From assembly GCA_020632995.1 (NCBI GenBank), contig JACKEN010000006.1, positions 304,074-368,073 of the forward strand: 64,000 nucleotides of DNA, given 5' to 3'. The notes under the pieces were generated by a model. That model worked only from the letters and a program-made list of their open reading frames with translations, had not been told where the DNA came from and made no database searches. This document shows, piece after piece, positions 46,066 to 56,800 of this stretch. The position numbers and the translations under genes are program-made. The stretch's first letter is position 1, and each line of letters starts with the position of its first letter. This DNA is from Deltaproteobacteria bacterium (GTDB lineage Bacteria > Myxococcota > Kuafuiibacteriia > Kuafuiibacteriales > Kuafuiibacteriaceae).

Positions 46066-47631
46066 GTGGCGCCCAAGGCAGGCCATCGAAGCCCGCGCCC
46101 GGTGATCGGGCTGGCGTGGGGACTCCTGCTCCTGGCCTCCGGGTGTCAGGGCGAGCCCGGCTTCGTGCGGGTGGAGGGTAGGAGCTTCTTCACCCCCGCC
46201 ACCCTCGACTTCGAGGTGCGCGCGCTGGACGAGGCGCACGAGCTCACCACGGTCCTGCGCAACGCGAGCGCGGACCGGATCCAGGTGACGGACATCCGCT
46301 TCGAGCCGCCCCAGGAGGTCTACGCCGCCCTGGTCGAGGACGGCACCCTGCGCGGCCAGACCCTCGCCCCCGGCCAGGTGGTCGAGATCACCCTGGTGTA
46401 CCGGCCGGTGGCGGAGGGCACCTACGACGCGACCATGGTGGTGACGGCGGGGAACCTGGACCTCCCGCTCGAGATCCCGCTCGAGATCAAGGCGGAGGCC
46501 CGCAGGGTGCCGCCCGCGCGGCCCGAGGTGAGCCCCGGCGAGGTCCACTTCGCCCTCACCGAGCTCGGGCGCGACGCGGTGCAGGCGGTGCAGGTGAAGA
46601 ACGCGGGTGAGCTCACCGGGATCCTCGCCCAGGTGGTCGGCCGCGCGCCCTTCACCGTCACGATGCCCGGAGGTGGGGCGCTGAGCCTGCCCTCCGTCCC
46701 CCTGGGGCCGGGCGAGACCTTGGACCTCGAGATCCACTATCAACCCACCGCACCCGGTTTGGCGCAGGATGACCTGCGCTTCACCATGAGCAGCGGTGAG
46801 TCGGTCACGGTGGCGGTGGTGGGCGAGGCGGTCACCCCGGGCACGCTCGCCTGCGACAGCACGGTGGTCGAGCTGGGGGCCATCCCGCGGGGCGAGCGGC
46901 GTCGCCAGGCCGTCCGTTGCGAGGCCACCGGCGGCCCCTACACCGTCGAGACGGTGCGCCTGGCCGACGGGAGCGCCCGCTACTTCAGCCTGATCCCCGA
47001 GCAGCCGGTGATGGTGCAGGGTGTCCTGCAGTTCGAGGTGGAGTTCGACGGGGTGGGGCTGCCCGGCCACTACGACGGGGCGGTGGAGATCTTGCCGCTG
47101 CACCGGCAGAGGACCCAGATCGCCCTCACCGCGGACGTGGCGCCGCCCCCCACCGGCACCGCCGATCTCGAGGTGGAGCTGATCTGGAACACCGGGAACA
47201 GCGACTTCGATCTCCACCTGGTGCGGGACGCTGGGCGGCCCTTCGAGTCCGGCCGGGACTGCTTCTTCGAGGACAAGAACCCCGACTGGGGCACCGCGGG
47301 CTATCCGGGCGACGATCCCCTCCTGACCACCGACGACGTGAACGGCTTCGGGCCCGAGTACGTGAGCTTCCTGTACGCGCCGGAGGGGACCTACGACCTC
47401 TGGGTGCAGTTCTACGGCTACGACCAGGACGTGCCGCCCGCCACCATGGTGCGGATCACGTACCAGCTCCAGGGGCAGGGGCCGGTCCAGTACGCCCGCG
47501 CCCTGCTCGAGTGCGGGGTCGCGTGGGACGTCGGGCGCTTCACGTTCGACGCCAACGGCAACGCGACCTTCGCCCTCCACGACCGCCTGGTGATGGACTT
47601 CCAGGGGCGGGCCAGCCCGGAGTGCCGCTGA
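46066..47631 (+). CDS. Lipoprotein with ASPM/SPD-2/Hydin-type Ig-like domains
   Basis: 521 residues. Lipoprotein signal (LLLASGC, Cys near 27). Repeated beta domains follow (FFTPATLDFEVRALDEAHELTTVLRNAS, VSPGEVHFALTELGRDAVQAVQVKNAG), of the choice-of-anchor D / ASPM-SPD-2-Hydin type, reaching to residue ~360. The last ~150 residues (from ADLEVELIWNTGNSDFDLHL) form another beta domain with the common pattern NSDFDLHLV, seen in myxobacterial secreted proteins. No enzymatic motif. The GTG start is 14 bases after the RadC-like gene's stop and 4 bases before the next gene from its stop. Confidence 0.8.
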   Translation: MAPKAGHRSPRPVIGLAWGLLLLASGCQGEPGFVRVEGRSFFTPATLDFEVRALDEAHELTTVLRNASADRIQVTDIRFEPPQEVYAALVEDGTLRGQTLAPGQVVEITLVYRPVAEGTYDATMVVTAGNLDLPLEIPLEIKAEARRVPPARPEVSPGEVHFALTELGRDAVQAVQVKNAGELTGILAQVVGRAPFTVTMPGGGALSLPSVPLGPGETLDLEIHYQPTAPGLAQDDLRFTMSSGESVTVAVVGEAVTPGTLACDSTVVELGAIPRGERRRQAVRCEATGGPYTVETVRLADGSARYFSLIPEQPVMVQGVLQFEVEFDGVGLPGHYDGAVEILPLHRQRTQIALTADVAPPPTGTADLEVELIWNTGNSDFDLHLVRDAGRPFESGRDCFFEDKNPDWGTAGYPGDDPLLTTDDVNGFGPEYVSFLYAPEGTYDLWVQFYGYDQDVPPATMVRITYQLQGQGPVQYARALLECGVAWDVGRFTFDANGNATFALHDRLVMDFQGRASPECR

Positions 47632-47635
47632 CGCC

Positions 47636-48292
47636 ATGCGCAGCCTGCTGACCGGGGGCTTCTTCACCGTGCTCCGGGTGGACGGCGTGCCGCTCCGAGT
47701 GCACTGGAGCCTCCCGGTGGGCATGGCCCTCGCCCTCGGCCTCGATCCCGTGGCCTGGGTGGCCTACGTGGGGGTGGTGCTCATCCACGAGCTGGGCCAC
47801 GTCTGGGCGGTGCGGGGGCTGGGGGCCCGGGTGGACGAGGTGGGCCTCAGCGGCTTCGGTGGCTACTGTCGCTGGCGTGGCTCGGTGACCACCTCGGGCC
47901 TCGGGGTCATCGCGTGGTCCGGGGTGGGCGCGCAAGCGGTCCTGCTCCTCACGTGGCTCGCGCTCTGGCTCGCGGTGGGCGCCCCCGCCGGGCCGTCCTG
48001 GGCGGCCGCCCATCACGTGCTGGTGCAGCTCAACCTGCTCCTGATCGCGCTGAACCTGCTCCCCATCCGCGGGCTGGACGGGGCCGACGCCTGGGCCGCG
48101 GCGCGAGAGGCGTGGCGGCGCCGCCGCGGGGTGGCGAACCTGCGCCCACGGCGGCCCCGGGCCGAGCCCATGACCCCCGAGGAGGCCAAGGCCGAGGCGG
48201 AGCGTCAGGCCGAGGTGGAGCGGGTCTTCCAGAAGATGTTGCAGGGGCTCTTGCCGGAGTCCCGGGTGGATCGCCGGGACGACGACGAGTAG
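47636..48292 (+). CDS. Site-2-protease-like M50 membrane metallopeptidase
   Basis: 218 residues, four to five membrane segments. Zinc motif HELGH (51-55) in the second segment, and LNLLPIRGLDGADAW near residue 135 is the second M50 motif with the metal-binding Asp. The family cleaves substrates inside the membrane and often releases transcription factors. The last ~50 residues are charged and soluble. Coupled to the lipoprotein gene just upstream; no anti-sigma factor is visible nearby. Confidence 0.85.
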   Translation: MRSLLTGGFFTVLRVDGVPLRVHWSLPVGMALALGLDPVAWVAYVGVVLIHELGHVWAVRGLGARVDEVGLSGFGGYCRWRGSVTTSGLGVIAWSGVGAQAVLLLTWLALWLAVGAPAGPSWAAAHHVLVQLNLLLIALNLLPIRGLDGADAWAAAREAWRRRRGVANLRPRRPRAEPMTPEEAKAEAERQAEVERVFQKMLQGLLPESRVDRRDDDE

Positions 48293-48299
48293 CCGGTCG

Positions 48300-49613
48300 C
48301 TACTGCCCAGGCACGTGGGTGATGGTGCCCTGGGTGGCGCCGAGCAGCCAGTCGGAGAGGTTGACGCCGTCCTGGGAGACGTTCGCCAGGGGGTCGGGGG
48401 TCAGCCACACGTGGCGGGTGGAGTTGGTCTTCATGAACAGGCCCACGTTGGTGTAGCCGTCGGCCATCTCGTCGCGGAAGCCCTCGAGCCCGGCCCGGTA
48501 CATCGCGGCCGAGAAGGTGCCCGGGGTGAAGCTATCGAGGCGGGCGCAGTCGTTCACCCCGAAGCCCCAGAACGTGCGGATGGTGCTGTCGCCGTCGCTC
48601 GAGATCACCGCGAAGGTGCGGTCCGCGTAGAGGTTCAGGAGGTAGTCGAAGTAGGGCTCGATGAAGGTCCCGTCGGGGGTGGCGAGGCAGCCGGCGCACC
48701 CGGCCAGGACGCCGTCGTCGAAGCCCCAGGTGCTCCGAAAGTGGGCTTGCAGACAGGGCTCGATGAAGTCGCCGCTCATCGGGGGGCCGGAGTCGTCCAC
48801 GAGCGTGACCCGCACGGACGGGCCGAAGGCGCGCTGGACCTGGTCGAAGTTGAGCATCGCGCCGAACCCGCCGGCGGAGGAGCCGCTCAGGACCACCTCG
48901 GTCGCGGCCGAGAAGGTCGGCACCAAACGCTCCAAGTATTGGCGCACGTTGTCGAAGCCCATGAAGGTGTAGGCTGCGTTGCCGACCGAGCCGTTCATGT
49001 TGGTGCCGGCGTGGACGTCGCCGGTGCAGTAGGGGACGTAGACGTAGCTGTAGTCGTTGAAGATGTTCTCGGCCCCGCGGTTGAAGATGGGACGGTTCGG
49101 CAGGCCGTTCGCGGTGCTCCGGAAGTTGCTCTCGCCGTAGCCGTTGGTGTTGGCGGTGGTGGCGCAGCTCACCTGGTTGAAGCAGGCGTTGCCGCCCTCC
49201 ATGTAGATCAGCACCTTCGTCGCGCCGGGCTGGAGGTTCACGCCGATCCCGGTGGGGGTGTCGTTCATGCAGTGCGAGCCCGGGAAGGGGACCCAGGTCC
49301 AGGTGTCGTCCGGGGCCACGATCGGCTCGCCCGGGGTGACGCCGGCGTCGGATCCGCCCGCGTCGGCCTGGCCCGCGTCGCCCGTGCCCGAGTCGGGCAC
49401 ACCCGCGTCGTCGAGGGCCGGTCCGGCGTCGGTGGTACCCGCGTCGTCGCCGATCGTGCCGGCGTCGTCCTCGGCGGCGCCGGTGTCCGGAGTGACCTGA
49501 CCGCTGTCTGCGAGAATACCGCCGTCGTCGATGGTCTGGGGCCCGTCGCCCGAGCACGCGGCCAGCGCGAGAATTGGCCCGGCCAGCAGGGAGAGGAGGG
49601 TGGTTCGGCGCAT
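48300..49613 (-). CDS. Pectinacetylesterase-family lipoprotein hydrolase
   Basis: 437 residues. Lipoprotein signal ending LAAC (Cys ~20), an 80-residue linker of Asp/Ala/Gly repeats, then an alpha/beta hydrolase of the pectinacetylesterase/Notum family: LIYMEGGNACFN, YVPYCTGDVHAG, the nucleophile LSGSSAGGFGAM, DDSGPPMSG, and a late Asp/His set. The family removes acyl groups from polysaccharides or proteins outside the cell. It is convergent with the protease gene (7-base gap) and divergent from the biosynthetic operon. Confidence 0.85.
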   Translation of the reverse strand: MRRTTLLSLLAGPILALAACSGDGPQTIDDGGILADSGQVTPDTGAAEDDAGTIGDDAGTTDAGPALDDAGVPDSGTGDAGQADAGGSDAGVTPGEPIVAPDDTWTWVPFPGSHCMNDTPTGIGVNLQPGATKVLIYMEGGNACFNQVSCATTANTNGYGESNFRSTANGLPNRPIFNRGAENIFNDYSYVYVPYCTGDVHAGTNMNGSVGNAAYTFMGFDNVRQYLERLVPTFSAATEVVLSGSSAGGFGAMLNFDQVQRAFGPSVRVTLVDDSGPPMSGDFIEPCLQAHFRSTWGFDDGVLAGCAGCLATPDGTFIEPYFDYLLNLYADRTFAVISSDGDSTIRTFWGFGVNDCARLDSFTPGTFSAAMYRAGLEGFRDEMADGYTNVGLFMKTNSTRHVWLTPDPLANVSQDGVNLSDWLLGATQGTITHVPGQ

Positions 49614-49668
49614 GGTGCCGAGGCTATCCGGCGCCGCTGAACTCGGGCCATCCGTCGTTCGGCCCGGG

Positions 49669-49709
49669 GTGAGACACTCACGTCACGCGGGCTCACGCCG
49701 AAGCCCGCG
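49669..49709. promoter_or_regulatory. Palindromes in the leader of the biosynthetic operon
   Basis: Two nested signals: GTGAG-ACA-CTCAC (49669-49681) and a hairpin with perfect 8-bp arms CGCGGGCT/AGCCCGCG and an 8-base loop (49686-49709), ending 29 bases before the glycosyltransferase start. They are the best operator or attenuator candidates for the operon. Confidence 0.4.
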
Positions 49710-49738
49710 AAGTGCGAAGACCGAAGGGGGAGGCGCCA

Positions 49739-50869
49739 GTGGTTCGGGTCTGTCAGCTCACCACCGCCCTGTGGGACGGCGGCATCGAGGAGCGGATGGC
49801 GCGGGTGGTGGCGGGCCTGGACCGCGCCGAGTTCAGCACCGCCTGGCTGGCCCTCGGGCACCGCGCCAACCCCGCCCTCATCGCACGGGCGGGTGGGGAC
49901 TTCCCGTGGGAGATCTTCGCCCGCCACCGGCGCGGCGTCGACCTGTCGCTCATCCCGCGCATCGCCCGCAGCCTCCGTCGCCTCCAACCCGACGTGGTCC
50001 ACGTGCACAACTGGTCCACCGGGCTCTACGGCATCCTCGCCGCGCGGCTGGCCGGCGTGCCCCGCGTCATCTACGGGGTCGGCGGCCGCGAGGTGCCCGA
50101 GGGGCCCGGCCGCCGGCAGCGCGCGGTGGCCCACGGGCTCGCGCCGATGGTGTCACGCTTCACCACGGTGTGCGGCTTCCTCGCCGACGAGCTCGCCGAG
50201 ACCTGGGGGGTCCACCGGGACCGGGTCGAGGTGGTGCCCACCGGCATCGACGTGACCCACCCCGGGCATGACAAGGCGGCTTGCAGGGCCCGCTTCCAGC
50301 TCCCGGAGGACGCGCTCGTCATCGGCACGACCTCGGCCGACCGGCCGGTGAAGCGCCTCTCGGACCTCTTCGAGGCCGCGGTCGCGGTGGCGCGTCAGGA
50401 GCCCCGCGTGCACCTGCTCTGGATCGGTGAGGCCGAGACCAACAGCCTGATGGACCGGGCCCGCGCCGCGGGGGTGGCGGACCGCTGCCGCGCGGTGGGC
50501 CGCATCGAGGACGCCCGGGCGTGGGCCCGCGCCTTCGACGTCTTCGTCAACACCTCCGACTTCGAGGGGACCTCGAACGCCCTGTTGGAGGTCATGGCGG
50601 CCGAGGTGGCGGTGGTGGCCACCCGCGTCGGCGGCACCCCGGAGCTGGTGCAGGATGGCTTGACAGGTCTCCTCGTCCCGCCCCGCAGCCCCGCCGCCCT
50701 CGAGCAAGCCCTCCTGCGCCTGGCGCGGGAGCCCCAGACCCTCCACCGCCTCGCCGAGGAGGGCGCCCGCCTCGTCCGCGCTCGCCACACCACCGAGCGC
50801 ATGGTGGCCGCCTACGCAGATCTCTACCGCCGGACGGCTCGCCGCCGTCGCAAGGAGCACCGACCATGA
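49739..50869 (+). CDS. GT4-type glycosyltransferase, first gene of the NRPS-PKS operon
   Basis: 376 residues of the GT-B fold, family GT4. The N-terminal domain has GGIEERMARVVAGLD, and VHVHNWSTGLYG in the inter-domain strand. The C-terminal domain has IGTTSADRPVKRLSDLFEAA and the nucleotide-sugar motif NTSDFEGTSNALLEVMA with the E-x7-E-type pair. The layout is like glycosyltransferases that accompany exosortase systems. GTG 49739 is chosen, with GGGGGAGG seven bases upstream. The stop overlaps the megasynthase ATG (ATGA). Role inferred: adding a sugar to the product or a linked carrier. Confidence 0.87.
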   Translation: MVRVCQLTTALWDGGIEERMARVVAGLDRAEFSTAWLALGHRANPALIARAGGDFPWEIFARHRRGVDLSLIPRIARSLRRLQPDVVHVHNWSTGLYGILAARLAGVPRVIYGVGGREVPEGPGRRQRAVAHGLAPMVSRFTTVCGFLADELAETWGVHRDRVEVVPTGIDVTHPGHDKAACRARFQLPEDALVIGTTSADRPVKRLSDLFEAAVAVARQEPRVHLLWIGEAETNSLMDRARAAGVADRCRAVGRIEDARAWARAFDVFVNTSDFEGTSNALLEVMAAEVAVVATRVGGTPELVQDGLTGLLVPPRSPAALEQALLRLAREPQTLHRLAEEGARLVRARHTTERMVAAYADLYRRTARRRRKEHRP

Positions 50870-53800
50870 CCCGCGCGATCCCGCTCACCGCCCTCCCTTC
50901 GGACCGAGCCCGCCCCGCCGAGCCTTCGGGGGCGCGCCACCGGGCGAAGCGGGACGCGGGGGCAGCGGATCCGGCCCTGGCGGAGGCGGCGTTGGCCGCG
51001 CTGCTCGCCCGAGCCTCGGGTGAGCCGGAGGTGGCCTGGCTGGCCCGCCGCGGCGATCAGGTGAGGCGGGTCGAGGTGGTGGCCGAGGGCGACGGCGCGG
51101 CGCTGGTGGCGGCGGTGACGGCCGCGCCGGGGACGGCGGCCGAGCCGGCAGGGCCGGCGCTCTTCGCGGGGGCGACGATGGACCCCGCGCCCGCCTGTGC
51201 CGCGGTGTTCTCGGCCGGCCCCGAGGGCTGGCAGGTGAGCGTCGACGCGGATGTCCACGGGCCCGCCGCGGCCGCTGCGTGGCTGGACGCCTGGGTGGCC
51301 CTGGCCGGTGCCCTGGGCACCCAGCCGGGGGCCGAGGTGGGCGCGCTCCCGATGCTGGATCACGCCGGGGCGCAGGCGCGGTTGACCGCCTCGAGGGCTG
51401 GCGTTCGGTCGTTCGAGGTGCAGGATAGCCTGCACGAGCGGGTGGAGGCGGCGGCGGACCGCTTCGGTCGCAACGTCGCGGTGCAGGTTCCGGCGGGGAG
51501 CTGCCCCGCGGTGACCCTCACCTACGCCGAGCTCGACGCGAAGGCGAACCGGCTGGCCCACCGCCTCCTGAAGGAGGGCTTGCAGCCGGAGGGCCTGGTG
51601 GGGGTGTTCCTGGACCGCACCGCGGACCTGGTGGTGGGGATCCTGGCCGTCTTGAAGGCGGGGGGCGCGTACCTGCCGCTCGACCTGTCGTACCCCAAGG
51701 AGCGGGTGGCCTTCATCCTGGAGGACGCCGACAGCCCGCTCGTCCTCACCACCACCAACCTGCAGGATGACCTGCCCGAGACCGAGGCCAAGGTGCTCTG
51801 CCTGGACGAGGAGGCCCAGGCCCTGGAGGTCGAGAGCTCGGCTCGCCCGCACCTGAAGATCGGGCCGGAGCGCCTGGCCTACGTGATCTACACCTCCGGC
51901 TCCACCGGGGCGCCCAAGGGCGTGATGGTGACCCACGGGAACGCGGTGCGCCTCTTCGACGCCACCGAGGCGTGGTTCGGTTTCGATGAGCGCGACGTCT
52001 GGACCCTCTTTCACTCCCACGCCTTCGACTTCTCGGTCTGGGAGCTGTTCGGGGCGCTGATCTACGGCGGCCGCCTGGTGGTGGTGCCGTACCTGGTGAG
52101 CCGTTCCCCCGACGCGTTCCATGCCCTCCTGACCCAAGAAGCGGTGACGGTGCTGAACCAGACCCCGTCCTCGTTCCGGCAGCTGATCCGGGCCGAGGCC
52201 CGGGCGAAGGAAGCTTCGCAGCTCAGCCTGCGCTACGTGATCTTCGGCGGGGAGGCCCTGGAGTTGGCCGCCCTCGCCCCGTGGATGGACCGGCACGGCG
52301 ACGCCGCGCCGCGGCTCATCAACATGTACGGGATCACCGAGACCACCGTGCACGTGACCTGGCGACCGATCACCCGGGCCGACGTGGACGCGCGCAAGGG
52401 GAGCGTCATCGGGGTGCCGATCCCCGACCTCGAGCTCTTCGTCCTCGACTCGGCGCAGGGCCTCCTGCCACCGATGATCCCAGGGGAGCTGTACGTGGCT
52501 GGGGCTGGGCTGGCCCGGGGCTACTTGAAGCGTGAGGCCCTCACCGAGGAGCGCTTCGCCACCGTGGACCTCGGCGACGGCCCCCGGCGCCTGTATCGGA
52601 CCGGTGATCGGGCTCGCCGCACCCTGGACGGCGACGTCGAGTACCTGGGGCGGGTCGATCTGCAGGTCAAGCTGCGCGGGTTCCGCATCGAGCTGGGGGA
52701 GATCGAGTCCCACCTCGTGAACACCCAGCTGGTCTCGGAGGCGGTGGTGCTGGTGCGGGAGGACGAGCCCGGCCAACCCCGGCTGGTGGCCTACGTGGTG
52801 CCGGCGGCGGGGGCCCAGGTGGACGTGGTGGCGCTCAGGGCCGCGTTGGCCCCGCTGGTGCCGCCCTACATGGTGCCCGGCTTCTTCGTGGTGCAGGACA
52901 ACCTGCCATTGACCCGGAACGGGAAGGTGGACCGCAAGGCGCTGCCGCCCCCCACCTCGGCCCGGCCCGATCTCGCGGTGGCCTTCGTGGCCCCTGGGAC
53001 CCCGATGGAGCAGCGGCTGGCCGCGTTGTGGCGCGCCACCCTGGGGCTCGAGGTCGTGGGCATCGACGACAACTTCTTCGACCTCGGGGGCACGTCCTTG
53101 CTCGTCGCGGACCTCAGAGAGGCGGTGGAGGCCGAGCTCGGCCACCCGGTGGAGGTGGTGACGTTCTTCCAGCACCCCACGGTGCGGGCGCTGGCCAAGC
53201 ACCTGGCGGAGGCCCGAGGCGCCGCGGTGTTCTCGGACGTGGAGGCCCGGGCCGAGCGGGCCCGCCGGCAGGGCGGCACCGGCGCGGTGGCGATCATCGG
53301 CATGGCCGGGCGCTTCCCGCAGGCGGACGACATCACCGGGTTCTGGCAGAACCTGGTGGAGGGCAGGGACTGCATCACCCACTTCACGCAAGAAGAGTTG
53401 CGGGGCACCGAGCTGGACCTCGAGCGGGTCTTCTCCCAGCCCGGCTACGTCCCCGCCCGCGGGGTGGTGAAGGACGCGGAGTGCTTCGACGCCAAGTTCT
53501 TCGGCATGAACCCGCGTGAGGCGGCCCTGATGGATCCGCAGCACCGGGTGTGGCTCGAGGAGGCCTACCACGCGCTGGAGGACGCGGGCTGCGACCCGAG
53601 CACCTACACCGGGAAGATCGGCGTCTTCGCCGGGAGCTTCACCAACAACCACCTGCTCTACAACCTGGCCAAGGACCGGGCCTACGTGGAGCGCTACGTG
53701 CGCTCCCGCTCCGCCGACGCGCTCCAGATCCTGGTGAGCAACGACAAGGACTTCCTCGCGAGCCGGGTCTCCTACCAGCTCGACCTGAAGGGCCCCGCGA

Positions 53801-56800
53801 TGGCGGTGCAGTGCGGCTGCTCCACCTCGCTCGTGGCGGCGGTGAAGGCCTACCAGTCGCTGCTCGCCCACGAGTCGGACATCGTCCTGGCCGGCGGGGT
53901 GTGCATCAGCCAGCCCCAGGCCCGCGGCTACCTCTACAACGAGGGCGGCATGACCTCGGCCGACGGCGCGTGCCGGGCCTTCGACGCCGACGCGTCGGGG
54001 ACGGTGTTCTCCAACGGCGCGGCGGTGGTGGTGATGAAGCGCCTCGAGGACGCGGTGGCGGACGGGGACGTCATCTCCGCCGTGATCCGCGGGGCGGCGC
54101 TCAACAACGACGGCGCGGTCAAGATGAGCTACACCGCGCCCAGCGTCGACGGGCAGGCCGAGGTCATCGTCGCCGCCCAGGCCCGGGCCGAGGTGAGCCC
54201 GGACAGCATCGGCTACGTCGAGACCCACGGCACCGGGACCTCGCTCGGCGACCCCATCGAGGTGGCGGGCTTGACGCGGGCGTTCCGGCGCCAGACCGAC
54301 CGCAAGCAGTATTGCGGCCTCGGCTCGGTGAAGACCAACGTCGGGCACATGGACGCCGCGGCCGGGGTCACCGGCCTCCTGAAGGCGGCCCTGGTGCTGG
54401 AGCGGGAGCAGATCCCGCCCACCGTGCACTTCAAGAAGGCGAACCCGGAGCTTCACCTCGAGGACAGCCCCTTCTTCGTGGTCGACAGCCTGAGGCCCTG
54501 GCCCCGGGGCGAGGCCCCGCGCCGAGCGGGGGTGAGCGCGTTCGGGGTGGGCGGCACCAACGCCCACGTGGTGCTCGAGGAGGCCCCGGCGCGGCAGGCC
54601 TCCGGGCCCTCTCGGGCGGCGCAGGTGATCTTGCTCTCCGGCCGGGACGCCCTGGCCCTCGATCGGCAGTCAGAGCGGCTGGCCGCGCACCTCACCGAGC
54701 ACCCCGAGGTGCCGCTGGCCGACGTGGCCCACACCCTGCGGGTGGGGCGGCGCGCCCTGCCCGAGCGGCAGGCGGTGGTGGCGACCGGCGCGGCCGACGC
54801 TATGCAAGCCCTGTTGACGCGGGATCCCAAGCGCATCGTGCGCGGGCGCCCGCTGGGCGGCGCGCCCCAGGTGGTCTTCATGTTCCCGGGCCAGGGGGCC
54901 CAGCACGTCGACATGGGCCGTGCCCTCTACGACCAGGAGCCGGTGTTCCGGCGCCACATCGACGAGGTGACGGAGATCTTGCAGCCCATCCTGGGGCTCG
55001 ACCTTCGGAAGGTCATGTACCCCGAGGGTGACCCGGCCGAGGCGGCCCGGATCCTGAAGGAGACCGGGAACACCCAGCCCGCGCTGTTCGCGATCGAGTA
55101 CGCGCTGGCCCGGCTCTGGATGAGCTGGGGGGTGGAGCCCACCGCGATGGTGGGCCACAGCGTGGGTGAGTACGCCGCGGCCTGCCTGGCCGAGGTGTTC
55201 ACGGTGGAGGACGCCGCCACCGTGCTCGCCACCCGGGCGCGGCTCATGCAGTCCATGCCGGGCGGGGCGATGCGCGCGGTGCGGATGTCCGAAGCCGAGC
55301 TGACCCCGCACCTGGTGGATGGGGTGGCCCTGGCCGCGGTGAACGCGCCGGGGCTCTCGGTGGTGTCGGGGCCCTACGAGGCCATCGCCGCCTTCGACGC
55401 CGAGATGAGCGGGGCGGGGCTCGAGACGATCGAGCTGCACACCTCGCACGCCTTCCACTCCACCATGATGGAGCCGATCCTGGCCCCCTTCGAGGCCGCG
55501 GTGGCCGCGGTGCGGCGGCGGGCCCCGAGGCGCCCCTTCGTCTCCACCCTCACCGGCACCTGGATCACCGACGCCGAGGCCACCGACCCCGCGTACTGGG
55601 CGCGGCAGCTGCGGCACACCGTGCGCTTCTCGGCCGCGCTGGGGACGCTCTTCGAGACCCCGCACCGGCTGCTCCTGGAGGTGGGCCCGAGCCAGAACCT
55701 CAGCACCTCGGCCCGGCAGCACCGGGCTCCGGGGCGCAGCTTCGAGGTGGTGCCGTCCCTCGGCGGGCCCCGGGACACCCGCCCCGCGAGCGAGGCGCTC
55801 CTCGAGGCGGCGGGCCGCCTGTGGATCGCGGGCGCGCCGCCGGACTGGGCCGCGTTCTCGGCCGGCGAGCGGCGCAACAAGGTGCGGCTCCCCGGCTACC
55901 CGTTCGAGCGGGTGAAGCACTGGGTGGAGCCGCCGCCCCTCACCGCGGGGGGCGACGTGGTCGCGGCCCAGGTGCAGGCAGTCTTGCAGGAGCCGACCGA
56001 GGCCGCGCCGGCCACCCCGGTGGACCCGGGGGACCGGAAGGACCGCATCCGAGCCAAGCTCCGGGAGCTCCTGTTGGAGCTGTCGGGCATCGACATCACC
56101 GAGGACGCGCGGGGCACCGCGTTCACCGACATGGGCTTCGACTCGCTGTTCCTGACCCAGGCCAGCGCAGAGATCCAGGGTCAGCTGGGCGTGAAGGTGA
56201 AGTTCCGGCGCCTGTTGGAGGACGTCACGACCCTCGACGCCCTCACCGCGCTCTTGGACGAAGAGCTGCCCGCTGACGCCTTCGCCGCGCCGCCGCCTGT
56301 GCCCGTAGCGGCGCCGACGGTCGCCGCGCCGAGCGCCGCGGTGAGCGCCATGCCGGCCCCAAGCGGAACTGGTACGTTCCTGGAGGAGGTGATCCGCACC
56401 CAGCTCGCGGTGATGAACCAGCAGCTGGAGGCCCTCAAGGGCGGGGCGCTCCCCGCAGGTCTGCCTGCGGTGGCAGGCGCAACCCAGCCTGCCGCACCCG
56501 CCGGGATCCCGGTCTCCGAGGGCTACGCCAAGGACCGCACCCGCCGCGGCGCGGTGCCCTACCGGCCGATCGAGAAGGCCCCGGGGGGCGGGCTCACCGA
56601 GACCCAACAGCGGCACCTGGACGCGCTCATCGAGCGCGTCAGCGCCAAGACCAGGACATCGAAGGCCCAGGCCCAGCAGTACCGCGGCGTCCACGCCGAC
56701 CCCCGCGGCGTCTCGGGCTTCAAGGCCGCGTACAAGGAGCTGGTGTACCAGCTGGTGATGGAGCGCTCCCAGGGCGCCCGCATCTGGGACGTCGACGGCA

